This document shows positions 13,175 to 18,950 of a stretch of DNA of 18,950 nt, piece by piece. A program made the position numbers and the translations under genes. The notes under the pieces were generated by a model. It saw nothing but the letters and a program-made list of their open reading frames with translations. It ran no database searches and was not told the DNA's origin. This DNA is from CAZMXI01 sp964570205 (lineage in GTDB: Bacteria; Planctomycetota; Phycisphaerae; Tepidisphaerales; Tepidisphaeraceae), in contig CAZMXI010000096.1 of assembly GCA_964570205.1 (NCBI GenBank), forward strand, positions 1 through 18,950, written 5' to 3'. Each line of letters starts with the position of its first letter. The first letter of the stretch is position 1.

Positions 13175-14191
13175 TCATGCCACGCCCAGGCCGTCGTTCC
13201 ATGAGCCGATGGTGATCTTGCCGGCGCGGAACGTCGGGTTGAGCGTCATCGCCAGTTCCTTGAGCTGCTTCAGTTCGTCGTCGGTCATGGGGGCGTTCAG
13301 CTTCAGAGCGGTTTCGATGGCGAAGAACTGCAATTCCTCCTCGCCCGGAGGCATGGCCGTGGTGATGCCCTGGGTATAGGCCCACTTCAGAGCCAGCTCG
13401 GCCTCGCGGGGATCGGTGATCGGCTGGTACCACATCTTGGTCCACCGGCCCCCACCGGTGGTGTCGGAGCGCCTGGGCCAATCCTGGCGGCACAAGGGCT
13501 TGATCGCGATTTTGGCCATCTGCTTCTGGTCGGCCAGCTTCACCACCTCAGGCCCGAAGTTGCCCTTGTAGAAAGAGGCGAAATTGATCGGAAACATGAT
13601 CGAGTCGAAATCGAACCGCTTCATCAGCTCCAGCGCTGCCTCAACCGTATGGGCGCTGAACCCCAGATATTTCACCTGGCCCTGCTTCTTCGCCTCCTGC
13701 AGCACCTCCATCGCGCCGCCCTTGCCGAACAGCACATCCACTTCCTTGGCGACATCGCGCACATGGTGAAGCTGGTACAGATCAAAATGGTCGGTCTTGA
13801 GCAGTTCCAGCGACTTTTTCAGTTCCGCCCGCGCGCCATCGGCCGTGCGCTCGGCCGTCTTGCAGGAAAGAAACACGTTCTTTCGATAGGGCGCCAGCGC
13901 CGGGCCCATGACATTCTGGGCGTTGCCGTACTTGGGCGCCACGTCGAAGTAGTTGCACCCCATCTCATACGCGCGCGCTACGGCCCGGTTCACCCGCTGC
14001 TGGTCTTTGATGCCTTTGATGGCGACCCCGGCAAAGCCGACGATCGAGAGCATCTCCTCATGTCGGCCAAACCGCCGCCTGGGCAGTCTTGCCGCATTGC
14101 CGTCGGCGCTCCAGCCCTTCGCGGATATCGCCGCCGCCGTGGTCATCGCGGCCGCCTTCAGAAAATCCCGCCGGTTCATGGTGCGGTTCAT
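13175..14191 (-). CDS. Tat-exported aldo/keto reductase
   Basis: The 338-residue protein starts with a twin-arginine signal (NRRDFLKAAAMTTAAAISAKG, motif RRDFLK at 7-12), which predicts export in folded form with bound cofactor. The mature part is an aldo/keto reductase TIM barrel. The catalytic tetrad is visible as D83 and Y88 (NYFDVAPKYGNAQNVMG), K111 (FLSCKTAE) and H142/H143 (YQLHHV). Other family features are LKTDHFDLYQLH and VKYLGFSAHT. Substrate is not predictable; many planctomycetes carry several Tat-tagged relatives. GGAGAG lies about 6 nt before the ATG at 14191; an internal ATG five residues in (14179) would keep the Tat motif. It diverges from the cyclophilin-RTX protein and converges on the FtsQ-like gene across 84 bp. 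Confidence 0.93.
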   Translation of the reverse strand: MNRTMNRRDFLKAAAMTTAAAISAKGWSADGNAARLPRRRFGRHEEMLSIVGFAGVAIKGIKDQQRVNRAVARAYEMGCNYFDVAPKYGNAQNVMGPALAPYRKNVFLSCKTAERTADGARAELKKSLELLKTDHFDLYQLHHVRDVAKEVDVLFGKGGAMEVLQEAKKQGQVKYLGFSAHTVEAALELMKRFDFDSIMFPINFASFYKGNFGPEVVKLADQKQMAKIAIKPLCRQDWPRRSDTTGGGRWTKMWYQPITDPREAELALKWAYTQGITTAMPPGEEELQFFAIETALKLNAPMTDDELKQLKELAMTLNPTFRAGKITIGSWNDGLGVA

Positions 14192-14220
14192 GTGGTCTCT
14201 CCGAAGAAATGGTCGGGGAC

Positions 14221-14250
14221 ATTGTAGCCGCTCGCCCGCTTCCGGACCAA
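14221..14250 (-). promoter_or_regulatory. possible promoter of the aldo/keto reductase gene
   Basis: TACAAT (-10, 14221-14226, 5/6) is preceded at 18 bp by TTGGTC (14245-14250, first three bases match the -35 consensus) on the minus strand. The -35 is weak. A leader of roughly 25 nt would carry the GGAGAG ribosome-binding site. I see no convincing plus-strand promoter for the gene at 14381 in the rest of this 189-bp intergenic stretch. Confidence 0.25.
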
Positions 14251-14380
14251 ACCAAGTTCGTCGGCCGGCGCAGAAGGGGCATTAGCCGCGGAGGAAGGCA
14301 TTGGACGCCCCGCCGGTCTTCGCGCACAATGCCCGTAGCTCTTGTACGCGGGCAATCGCACCCACACGGTGGAGGATAGA

Positions 14381-17071
14381 ATGAATTCAGGAGACCGCGC
14401 CGGCAGCAGACGAACCTCGAAGGTTCTTGGCCACACCCAGCCGAGCGCCGCCGCCCCCTGCAGGGTGGCCATTGAAGCCCTGGAGCAGCGCCAACTGCTT
14501 GCTGCTCCGGTGGTGGACCCGATCGATGACGTGCAGGTTCTCTATGGCCGCACGATGGTATTGCCGGTCACCGCTTCCGACGTTGACGGCGACAAACTTG
14601 CCTGGTCGGTCAAGAGCAGCAATCGCGCATTTTCGGCCACCCTTCTCAAGGGCAACCCGTATCTGCGAATCACGGTTGAGAACTTCGGCGAAATGACCTT
14701 TGAGCTGTTCGCGGATGTGGCTCCGCGCACTGTGGAGGTCATCTCGGGGATGGTGCAGGCCGGGTACTACGACGGCTTGACTTTTCACCGAGTCATTCCT
14801 GACTTCATGATCCAGGGCGGCGATCCGGCGGGCGATGGCAGCGGGGGCCCGGATTACGAATTTGACGATGAGTTTCATCCGTCGCTGGTCTTCGGCGGCG
14901 CCGGCCAGCTCGCCATGGCCAAGGCGTATGATGACGGCAACGGCTCGCAGTTCTTCATCACGACAAGCTCGCCCCGCTACCTCGATTTCAACCACACGAT
15001 CTTCGGGCAGCTCGTGCGCGGCATGGATGTCGTCGAGGCCATTTCGGCCATGGCGACCGATGAAGATGACGCGCCCCTGACGCCCGTCCGAATCCTTTCG
15101 GCCGAGCTGATCGAGAACACCACGGATGCGGTCATCGCGGTGCAGGCCCGGGCAATGGGTTCCGCGACGATCACCGTGACAGCCACCGATGCGGCCGGCA
15201 ACAAGGATGTCCGTACTTTCGCGGCGCAGACCACCACGGACGAAAACGACGACACCCCGCCATTCCTCGGGCCAATCCCCGACCGCCTGACGCCGATGAA
15301 CAAGCCCATCGCGATCACCGTGCCGGTCATGGACGTTGAAGGCGACGAATACTTCGTCAGCGCCTATTTCGAAGAGGGCAGTGAAGATGTCGGGGGCGAT
15401 ATCTATGGCAACACGATTGTGATCATGCCCACCAACGACTTCGTGGGCAGGGTGCGCGTGACGGTCGGCGTCAGCAAGTACGCCGCCGCCGTGATCACCA
15501 ATCCGGATCACACTCCCTATTTCGACATGCAGACGTTCACGATCGGCGTGGGCGAGAAGCCCATCAAGGGCAAGATGCTGCCGATCGGCGCGGCCGCCGG
15601 CCAGCCGGTCGACATTCAGGTCGCCAACTTCACCGACGCCGATAAGCTGGGGACGGCCGAGGAATACACAGCGTCGATCTACTGGGGCGACGGAACATCC
15701 GCCGCCGACGCCACGGTCGTCAAGGATGCCCGCGGCATCTTCACGATCAGCGGCACGCATACCTATGCGCGAGCAGGCGAGTACCCGGTGATCGTCGAGG
15801 TAGTGGGCGATGACGGCGCCACGCTGGAGCTGCGCGGGAAGGCGAGCGTCGCGGCGTTGGATGCCGGCGCGGACATCGTGATGGATGAGGGCAGCGCCCT
15901 GACCCGGACCGGCTCGCTGGGTACGTTCAACAGGGACTGGAGGCTGACGGTCGACTACGGCGACGGCAAGCGCCCCGGCAAGCTGAAGCTGAACGCCGAC
16001 GGGACCTTCCAACTGACTCGGACCTACGACGATGACGGCGACGTGACGATCGAGGTGCGGGCGGTTCACCGGTCCGGGCTGGCCATCACGGATACCATCC
16101 TGCTGACGGTTGAGAACGTCGGGCCGGCCACCACTCTGACGGGCGATGCCACGGGCCTGATGGACCAGCACCGGCGGATCAACCTGCGCGCGACCGACCC
16201 GTCCCGGGCGGATTCAAAGGCTCAATTCACATACCTGATCGACTGGGGCGATGGATCGCCGGTGCAGGAGGCGCCGCTCAAGACGCGCCAGGTGGCGCAT
16301 GCGTTCGCGGAGCCGGGGGTCTACAACGTGGTGATCAGCGCTGTGGACAAGGATGGGGGGATTGGCGAGCCGGAGATTCACGCGGTGACGATCCTGCCCG
16401 CAGCGCTGGAGACCGGGCCCATCAACCCGAAGAGCAAGTCCTTGCGGGTGGTCGGCACCGACGGCAACGACGTGATTCGCCTGCTGCCGGCCGGCAGGGG
16501 CAAGGTGCAGGTGCTGGTGAACGAGGCGGACATCGGCGTCTTCAAGGTCAACGGGCGCGTTCAGGTGCTGGGGCTGGAGGGCGATGACGACATCGCGGCC
16601 GACCCGCTCCTGGGCATCTCGGCCGAGTTGCTGGGCGGCCCCGGAAACGACATCCTCGCCGGCGGCATGGCGGGGGATGTACTGGTTGGCGGGGATGGCA
16701 ATGACACCATCGCGTGCGGTGCCGGACGGAACCTGCTGATCGGCGGCAACGGGGCCGATGCGCTTGACGGCGGCGAAGATGATGACCTCCTGATCGCCGG
16801 GCCGACGAACCACGACGGCGACACGGCCGCCCTGGCGCGCATCCTGGCGGAGTGGTCGAACCCGCGCACGGCCTATGCGCTGCGGCTGAGCCACCTTCAG
16901 GGCGAGCCGGGCGGGCTGAACGGGGCAGCGACGCTGGACCCGATCACGATTTTCAACGATGTCGATGCCGACATTCTCACCGGGCACGGTGGCGATGATG
17001 CGTTCTTCCGCAACGACGACAACGACACGATCGTCGATGCGGTTCTGTCGGAGACGATCGTCAACGCCTGA
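14381..17071 (+). CDS. exported cyclophilin-PKD-RTX multidomain surface protein
   Basis: This 896-residue acidic protein begins with an Arg-rich segment and IEALEQRQLLAA (31-42), the LEPR-xLL type N-terminal motif of planctomycete exported proteins. A cyclophilin-type prolyl isomerase occupies about 94-245: FHRVIPDFMIQGGDP (135-149) holds catalytic R137, F142, M143 and Q145. GNGSQFFITTS holds Q190 and F192, and H205 is kept; the Trp of human CypA (W121) is Tyr200. An Ig/cadherin-like stretch follows (255-395), then three PKD-like units with YWGDG, VDYGDG and IDWGDG. RTX-like calcium-binding nonapeptides lie at about 690-806 (GGPGNDILAGG, GGDGNDTIACG), then a conserved-looking tail. GGAGG sits 5 nt before ATG 14381; an upstream TTG (14342) is less likely. 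It is probably secreted or surface-bound. It converges on the epimerase gene with 3 bp between stops. Confidence 0.9.
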   Translation: MNSGDRAGSRRTSKVLGHTQPSAAAPCRVAIEALEQRQLLAAPVVDPIDDVQVLYGRTMVLPVTASDVDGDKLAWSVKSSNRAFSATLLKGNPYLRITVENFGEMTFELFADVAPRTVEVISGMVQAGYYDGLTFHRVIPDFMIQGGDPAGDGSGGPDYEFDDEFHPSLVFGGAGQLAMAKAYDDGNGSQFFITTSSPRYLDFNHTIFGQLVRGMDVVEAISAMATDEDDAPLTPVRILSAELIENTTDAVIAVQARAMGSATITVTATDAAGNKDVRTFAAQTTTDENDDTPPFLGPIPDRLTPMNKPIAITVPVMDVEGDEYFVSAYFEEGSEDVGGDIYGNTIVIMPTNDFVGRVRVTVGVSKYAAAVITNPDHTPYFDMQTFTIGVGEKPIKGKMLPIGAAAGQPVDIQVANFTDADKLGTAEEYTASIYWGDGTSAADATVVKDARGIFTISGTHTYARAGEYPVIVEVVGDDGATLELRGKASVAALDAGADIVMDEGSALTRTGSLGTFNRDWRLTVDYGDGKRPGKLKLNADGTFQLTRTYDDDGDVTIEVRAVHRSGLAITDTILLTVENVGPATTLTGDATGLMDQHRRINLRATDPSRADSKAQFTYLIDWGDGSPVQEAPLKTRQVAHAFAEPGVYNVVISAVDKDGGIGEPEIHAVTILPAALETGPINPKSKSLRVVGTDGNDVIRLLPAGRGKVQVLVNEADIGVFKVNGRVQVLGLEGDDDIAADPLLGISAELLGGPGNDILAGGMAGDVLVGGDGNDTIACGAGRNLLIGGNGADALDGGEDDDLLIAGPTNHDGDTAALARILAEWSNPRTAYALRLSHLQGEPGGLNGAATLDPITIFNDVDADILTGHGGDDAFFRNDDNDTIVDAVLSETIVNA

Positions 17072-17074
17072 GGC

Positions 17075-18413
17075 TCATCTGGCGCCTGACATCTTCTTCA
17101 GTCTGTCGGCCACGAGCATGAAACTGCGGCCGTCGTGGTAGGCCGCCTTCCAGTGGTGGCCCTTGTTGGTTTTTGGCGCTGTGCCGTCGGCCTCGACCTC
17201 CTCGTAGATGCCGCCGTATTCGGCATCGAGCATGTGCTTCTGAGTAAACGCCCACTGCTGGAGGAACGCCTTCCAGTACTTGTCCGTTTCAGCGCCGAAG
17301 CGCTCGTGCATCAGGAGCAGCGCGTTGAGGGTCTCGACCTGCGACCACCAGACCTTTTTCTTGTCGTAAGCCGCGGTGAACGCGTAGCCCTTGTCGAAGA
17401 GCCCGCCGTTGGCGTGGTCGAAGCCGTATTGCAGGCCGTGATCGACCAGCATGCGCGCCATGGCCAGCGTTTTCGGGTCGTGGTTGCCGAGGACTTCCTC
17501 GGCCTCCAGGAGCAGGAACGCCGTCTCGACGTCATGGCCGAATGAGTCGTGGTCGGGCACATTCGTCATGGCCGAATGAGTCGTGGTCGGGCACAGCGCG
17601 CCAGTCGTTGGTGAGCCAGAGGTTCAGGCAGCCGGGCTCGACGGCGATCCGGTCGCGGACGATTTGGATCATCTCCGCCAGTCGGCGCCTGACGATGGGG
17701 GCCTTCCAGACGCGGTAGGTTTCGGCGACCGCCTCGAGCATGTGGATGTGCGAGTTCATCGACTTGTAGCCGCGGATGAAGCCGCCGACGCGCTGGCCGG
17801 CGGGCTCGCCGGCCAGTTTGCCCTCGCGGGTGACGTATTCGTGGTAGCCACCGTGCGCATCATCGTGGTAGTGCGTGTCGATCCAGGCGAACGCCTTCTT
17901 GACGAGTTTCAGGGTCGCGGGGTCTTTGGTGGCCTGGTACGCCGCGGCGGCCGCGTACAGCCCGAAGCCTTCGGGGTAGATGTGCTTTTCGGTCGGCGCG
18001 GAGGGGTCGTTGACCCAGTTGTGGAAGCCGCCGAATTCCTTGTCCCACATGACATCGTTGAGGTACGTGGCGCCGTGCAGGGCGTAGCGGGTGTATTCAT
18101 CGCGTAATTCGGGCCGGTGCATCGCGACCTGCGCGGCGATCCAGGTCATGCGCGCCTCGAACACGAGGAAGCGCGCGGCCGAATCTCGCCGGTTCCATTG
18201 GCGGTCCCAGATCGGGTGAAAGCCGCCCTTGTTATCGACCGCCCGCGGGAACCAGGCGCGGATGACGTGCTTGTGGAGCGTCTGCTCGACCTGGTCATGC
18301 AGGCGGGCGTATTGCGGATCGGGAACGCCGCCGGAATGCGTCTTGGGCCGACGCGATTGCCCGCAACCGGCCGCCATGACGATGATTACGATCAGCACTG
18401 CCCAGCGAATCAT
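17075..18413 (-). pseudogene. AGE/cellobiose 2-epimerase-family lipoprotein, frameshifted by 34-bp duplication
   Basis: Two minus-strand frames together form one N-acylglucosamine 2-epimerase-family protein. The first (18413 down to about 17532) starts with a lipoprotein signal (MIRWAVLIVIIVMAAGC, lipobox Cys17), has AAGGAG 6 nt before the ATG, and includes MNSHIHMLEAVAETYRVW, a signature of cellobiose 2-epimerases. It ends in the catalytic-type motif DHDSFGHD and then runs out of frame (ECARPRLIRP, stop). The second frame (about 17569 to 17075) restarts with the same VPDHDSFGHD, continues VETAFLLLEAEE, and includes WWSQVETLNALLLMHE and a late His-rich segment HHWKAAYHDGRSFM. A 34-bp tandem duplication at 17530-17595 shifts the frame by +1. 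Removing one copy restores 434 codons without a gap. The intact family epimerises the reducing-end sugar of oligosaccharides or isomerises sugars; here a periplasmic lipid-anchored version is predicted. Confidence 0.88.
17530..17595. repeat. 34-bp tandem duplication inside the epimerase gene
   Basis: Bases 17530-17561 and 17564-17595 are identical over 32 bp, with two bases (TT) between, giving a repeat period of 34. As 34 is not a multiple of 3 the duplication shifts the reading frame. The repeated unit encodes VPDHDSFGHD on the minus strand. The perfect identity means it is recent, is kept by slippage or recombination, or is an assembly error. Confidence 0.95.
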
Positions 18414-18503
18414 GATTGCTCCTTCCCGGATTAGGCCGGCGGAGATGCTACCAGGAATCTGGCGAGGGATCGCGGCATGGACGCGGCGGCACGGCGGCAG
18501 AGA

Positions 18504-18531
18504 TGCGTATTGCGTAGTGCGGATTGCGTGG
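18504..18531. repeat. 4 x 7-bp degenerate tandem repeat
   Basis: Four heptamers run without gap: TGCGTAT, TGCGTAG, TGCGGAT and TGCGTGG. The first three bases TGC-G are constant and the last two vary. Confidence 0.8.
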
Positions 18532-18546
18532 TACATGAAGAGGGGA

Positions 18547-18567
18547 TGAGGGTTCAGGGTTCAGAGA
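18547..18567. repeat. 3 x 7-bp degenerate tandem repeat
   Basis: Three heptamers: TGAGGGT, TCAGGGT and TCAGAGA. The array is short and degenerate, but its unit length matches the neighbouring arrays. Confidence 0.55.
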
Positions 18568-18575
18568 AAATGGGA

Positions 18576-18605
18576 TCTGTCGCATTGTGTCGGATTGTGT
18601 CGCAT
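18576..18605. repeat. 3 x 10-bp tandem repeat
   Basis: Three decamers: TCTGTCGCAT, TGTGTCGGAT and TGTGTCGCAT, with one mismatch each to the consensus in the first two. A partial fourth unit (TTGTC) follows. Confidence 0.75.
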
Positions 18606-18730
18606 TTGTCATGATATTGCCTGGGATTGGAATGGGGACCAAGCGGGTGCGAATGGTGGGTTCGTTCTGCCATTTCGCATGGGGGTGGAGGGGGAGAAAG
18701 GGCGGTCTTGATAGCGCCAAGGGGGTCTTG

Positions 18731-18750
18731 GCTTGGGTTCGCTTGGGTTC
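18731..18750. repeat. 2 x 10-bp tandem repeat
   Basis: GCTTGGGTTC occurs twice in a row, followed by a degenerate third unit (GTTTTGGGAT, 18751-18760). Confidence 0.6.
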
Positions 18751-18760
18751 GTTTTGGGAT

Positions 18761-18788
18761 TGGTCAGTGGTCAGTTGTCCGTTGTCAG
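18761..18788. repeat. 4 x 7-bp degenerate tandem repeat (TCAGTTG type)
   Basis: Four heptamers: TGGTCAG, TGGTCAG, TTGTCCG and TTGTCAG. This resembles the heptameric short tandemly repeated repetitive (STRR) sequences described in cyanobacteria and seen between genes in other bacteria. Confidence 0.8.
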
Positions 18789-18950
18789 TGAAAAGCATGG
18801 TCCCCTCCTTTGGTTGTACTGAGCCGGCCGGTCATGCCGCACTTGGGGGGTGCGGGATGGGGGGCGGGCGATTTCTTCTGTTAGATAGACGTTCGGGGCG
18901 GGAAAATGTTGCCGTCAAAGTGGAATTTTTGTGAGATTTCTGGGGGGAAT

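Larger units (their letters stand above)
18414..18950. other. non-coding tail with short tandem repeats, no gene seen
   Basis: This stretch of 537 bases upstream of the epimerase holds no credible gene. Open frames on both strands have low-complexity translations (minus strand rich in Asn-Glu-Pro, Thr and Pro; plus strand rich in Phe, Trp, Gly and Ser) without coding character. Base composition changes to G- and T-rich on the plus strand. It contains at least five short tandem arrays and a 12-base near-repeat pair, GGGTTCGTTCTG (18658-18669) and GGGTTCGTTTTG (18745-18756). After about 18830 I see only G-rich sequence with no repeat, promoter or start codon I can support. Confidence 0.6.

Noticed and set aside
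14387..16171. Minus-strand open frame of 594 codons opposite the cyclophilin-RTX gene
   Set aside because: The plus-strand frame has clear domains and an SD; the antisense frame is rich in His, Arg, Gly and Asp from reversed GC-rich codons and matches no family.
18448..18934. Open frames of about 105-116 codons on both strands in the tail
   Set aside because: They are made of the short tandem repeats and low-complexity DNA, with no SD or coding bias.
1..18950. Search for CRISPR arrays, tRNA, rRNA, insertion sequences or integrases
   Set aside because: No regularly spaced direct repeats, cloverleaf-like segments, transposase motifs or terminal inverted repeats were seen; the only long exact repeat is the 34-bp duplication at 17530.

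Overview
The window looks like chromosomal DNA of a planctomycete, most likely class Phycisphaerae. The grounds are high GC, an atypical sigma-70 factor of the planctomycete kind (region 2 reads FSTYATLALMKGFARAVP), an N-terminal IEALEQRQLLAA motif of the LEPR-xLL type on a giant exported protein, a Tat-exported aldo/keto reductase, and a non-coding tail full of short degenerate tandem repeats. This assignment is inferred from protein character; no database search was possible.

Layout. (1) 1-2791: a Ycf46-like AAA+ ATPase on the minus strand, cut by the window start, diverges from two uncharacterised plus-strand genes. (2) 2812-5707: a solitary atpC (ATP synthase epsilon) on the minus strand diverges from a plus-strand group, greA, hisI and a TrkH/KtrB-type K+ channel subunit. 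atpC and greA each have a recognisable promoter, and the greA leader carries a strong hairpin. (3) 5713-11585: five consecutive minus-strand genes. In transcription order they are an unusual sigma factor, a Gfo/Idh/MocA oxidoreductase, rlmN, a YrdC/LMW-phosphatase fusion and rpiB. The last two resemble the ywlC-ywlE-ywlF order of Bacillus subtilis. (4) 11709-13090: a BFD-type [2Fe-2S] protein and an FtsQ-like membrane protein on the plus strand. (5) 13175-17071: a Tat-exported aldo/keto reductase (minus) divergent from an 896-residue exported protein (plus) that combines a cyclophilin domain, PKD-like domains and RTX calcium-binding repeats. (6) 17075-18413: a lipoprotein of the N-acylglucosamine/cellobiose 2-epimerase family, broken by a 34-bp tandem duplication. 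(7) 18414-18950: no gene, but several 7-mer and 10-mer tandem arrays.

Most of the genes are housekeeping (energy, transcription elongation, histidine synthesis, K+ uptake, rRNA methylation, pentose phosphates). The points that stand out are: (a) the exact 34-bp frameshifting duplication across a catalytic-histidine motif of the epimerase; (b) several genes with a sigma-70 type promoter ending 6-9 nt before the start codon and no Shine-Dalgarno sequence, which suggests leaderless mRNAs; (c) the YrdC/phosphatase fusion, whose YrdC half has lost key motifs while the phosphatase half keeps an arginine-phosphatase-like P-loop; (d) the sigma factor with a long HTH-bearing N-terminus; and (e) the cyclophilin-PKD-RTX surface protein. 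I found no CRISPR array, rRNA, tRNA, insertion sequence or integrase.
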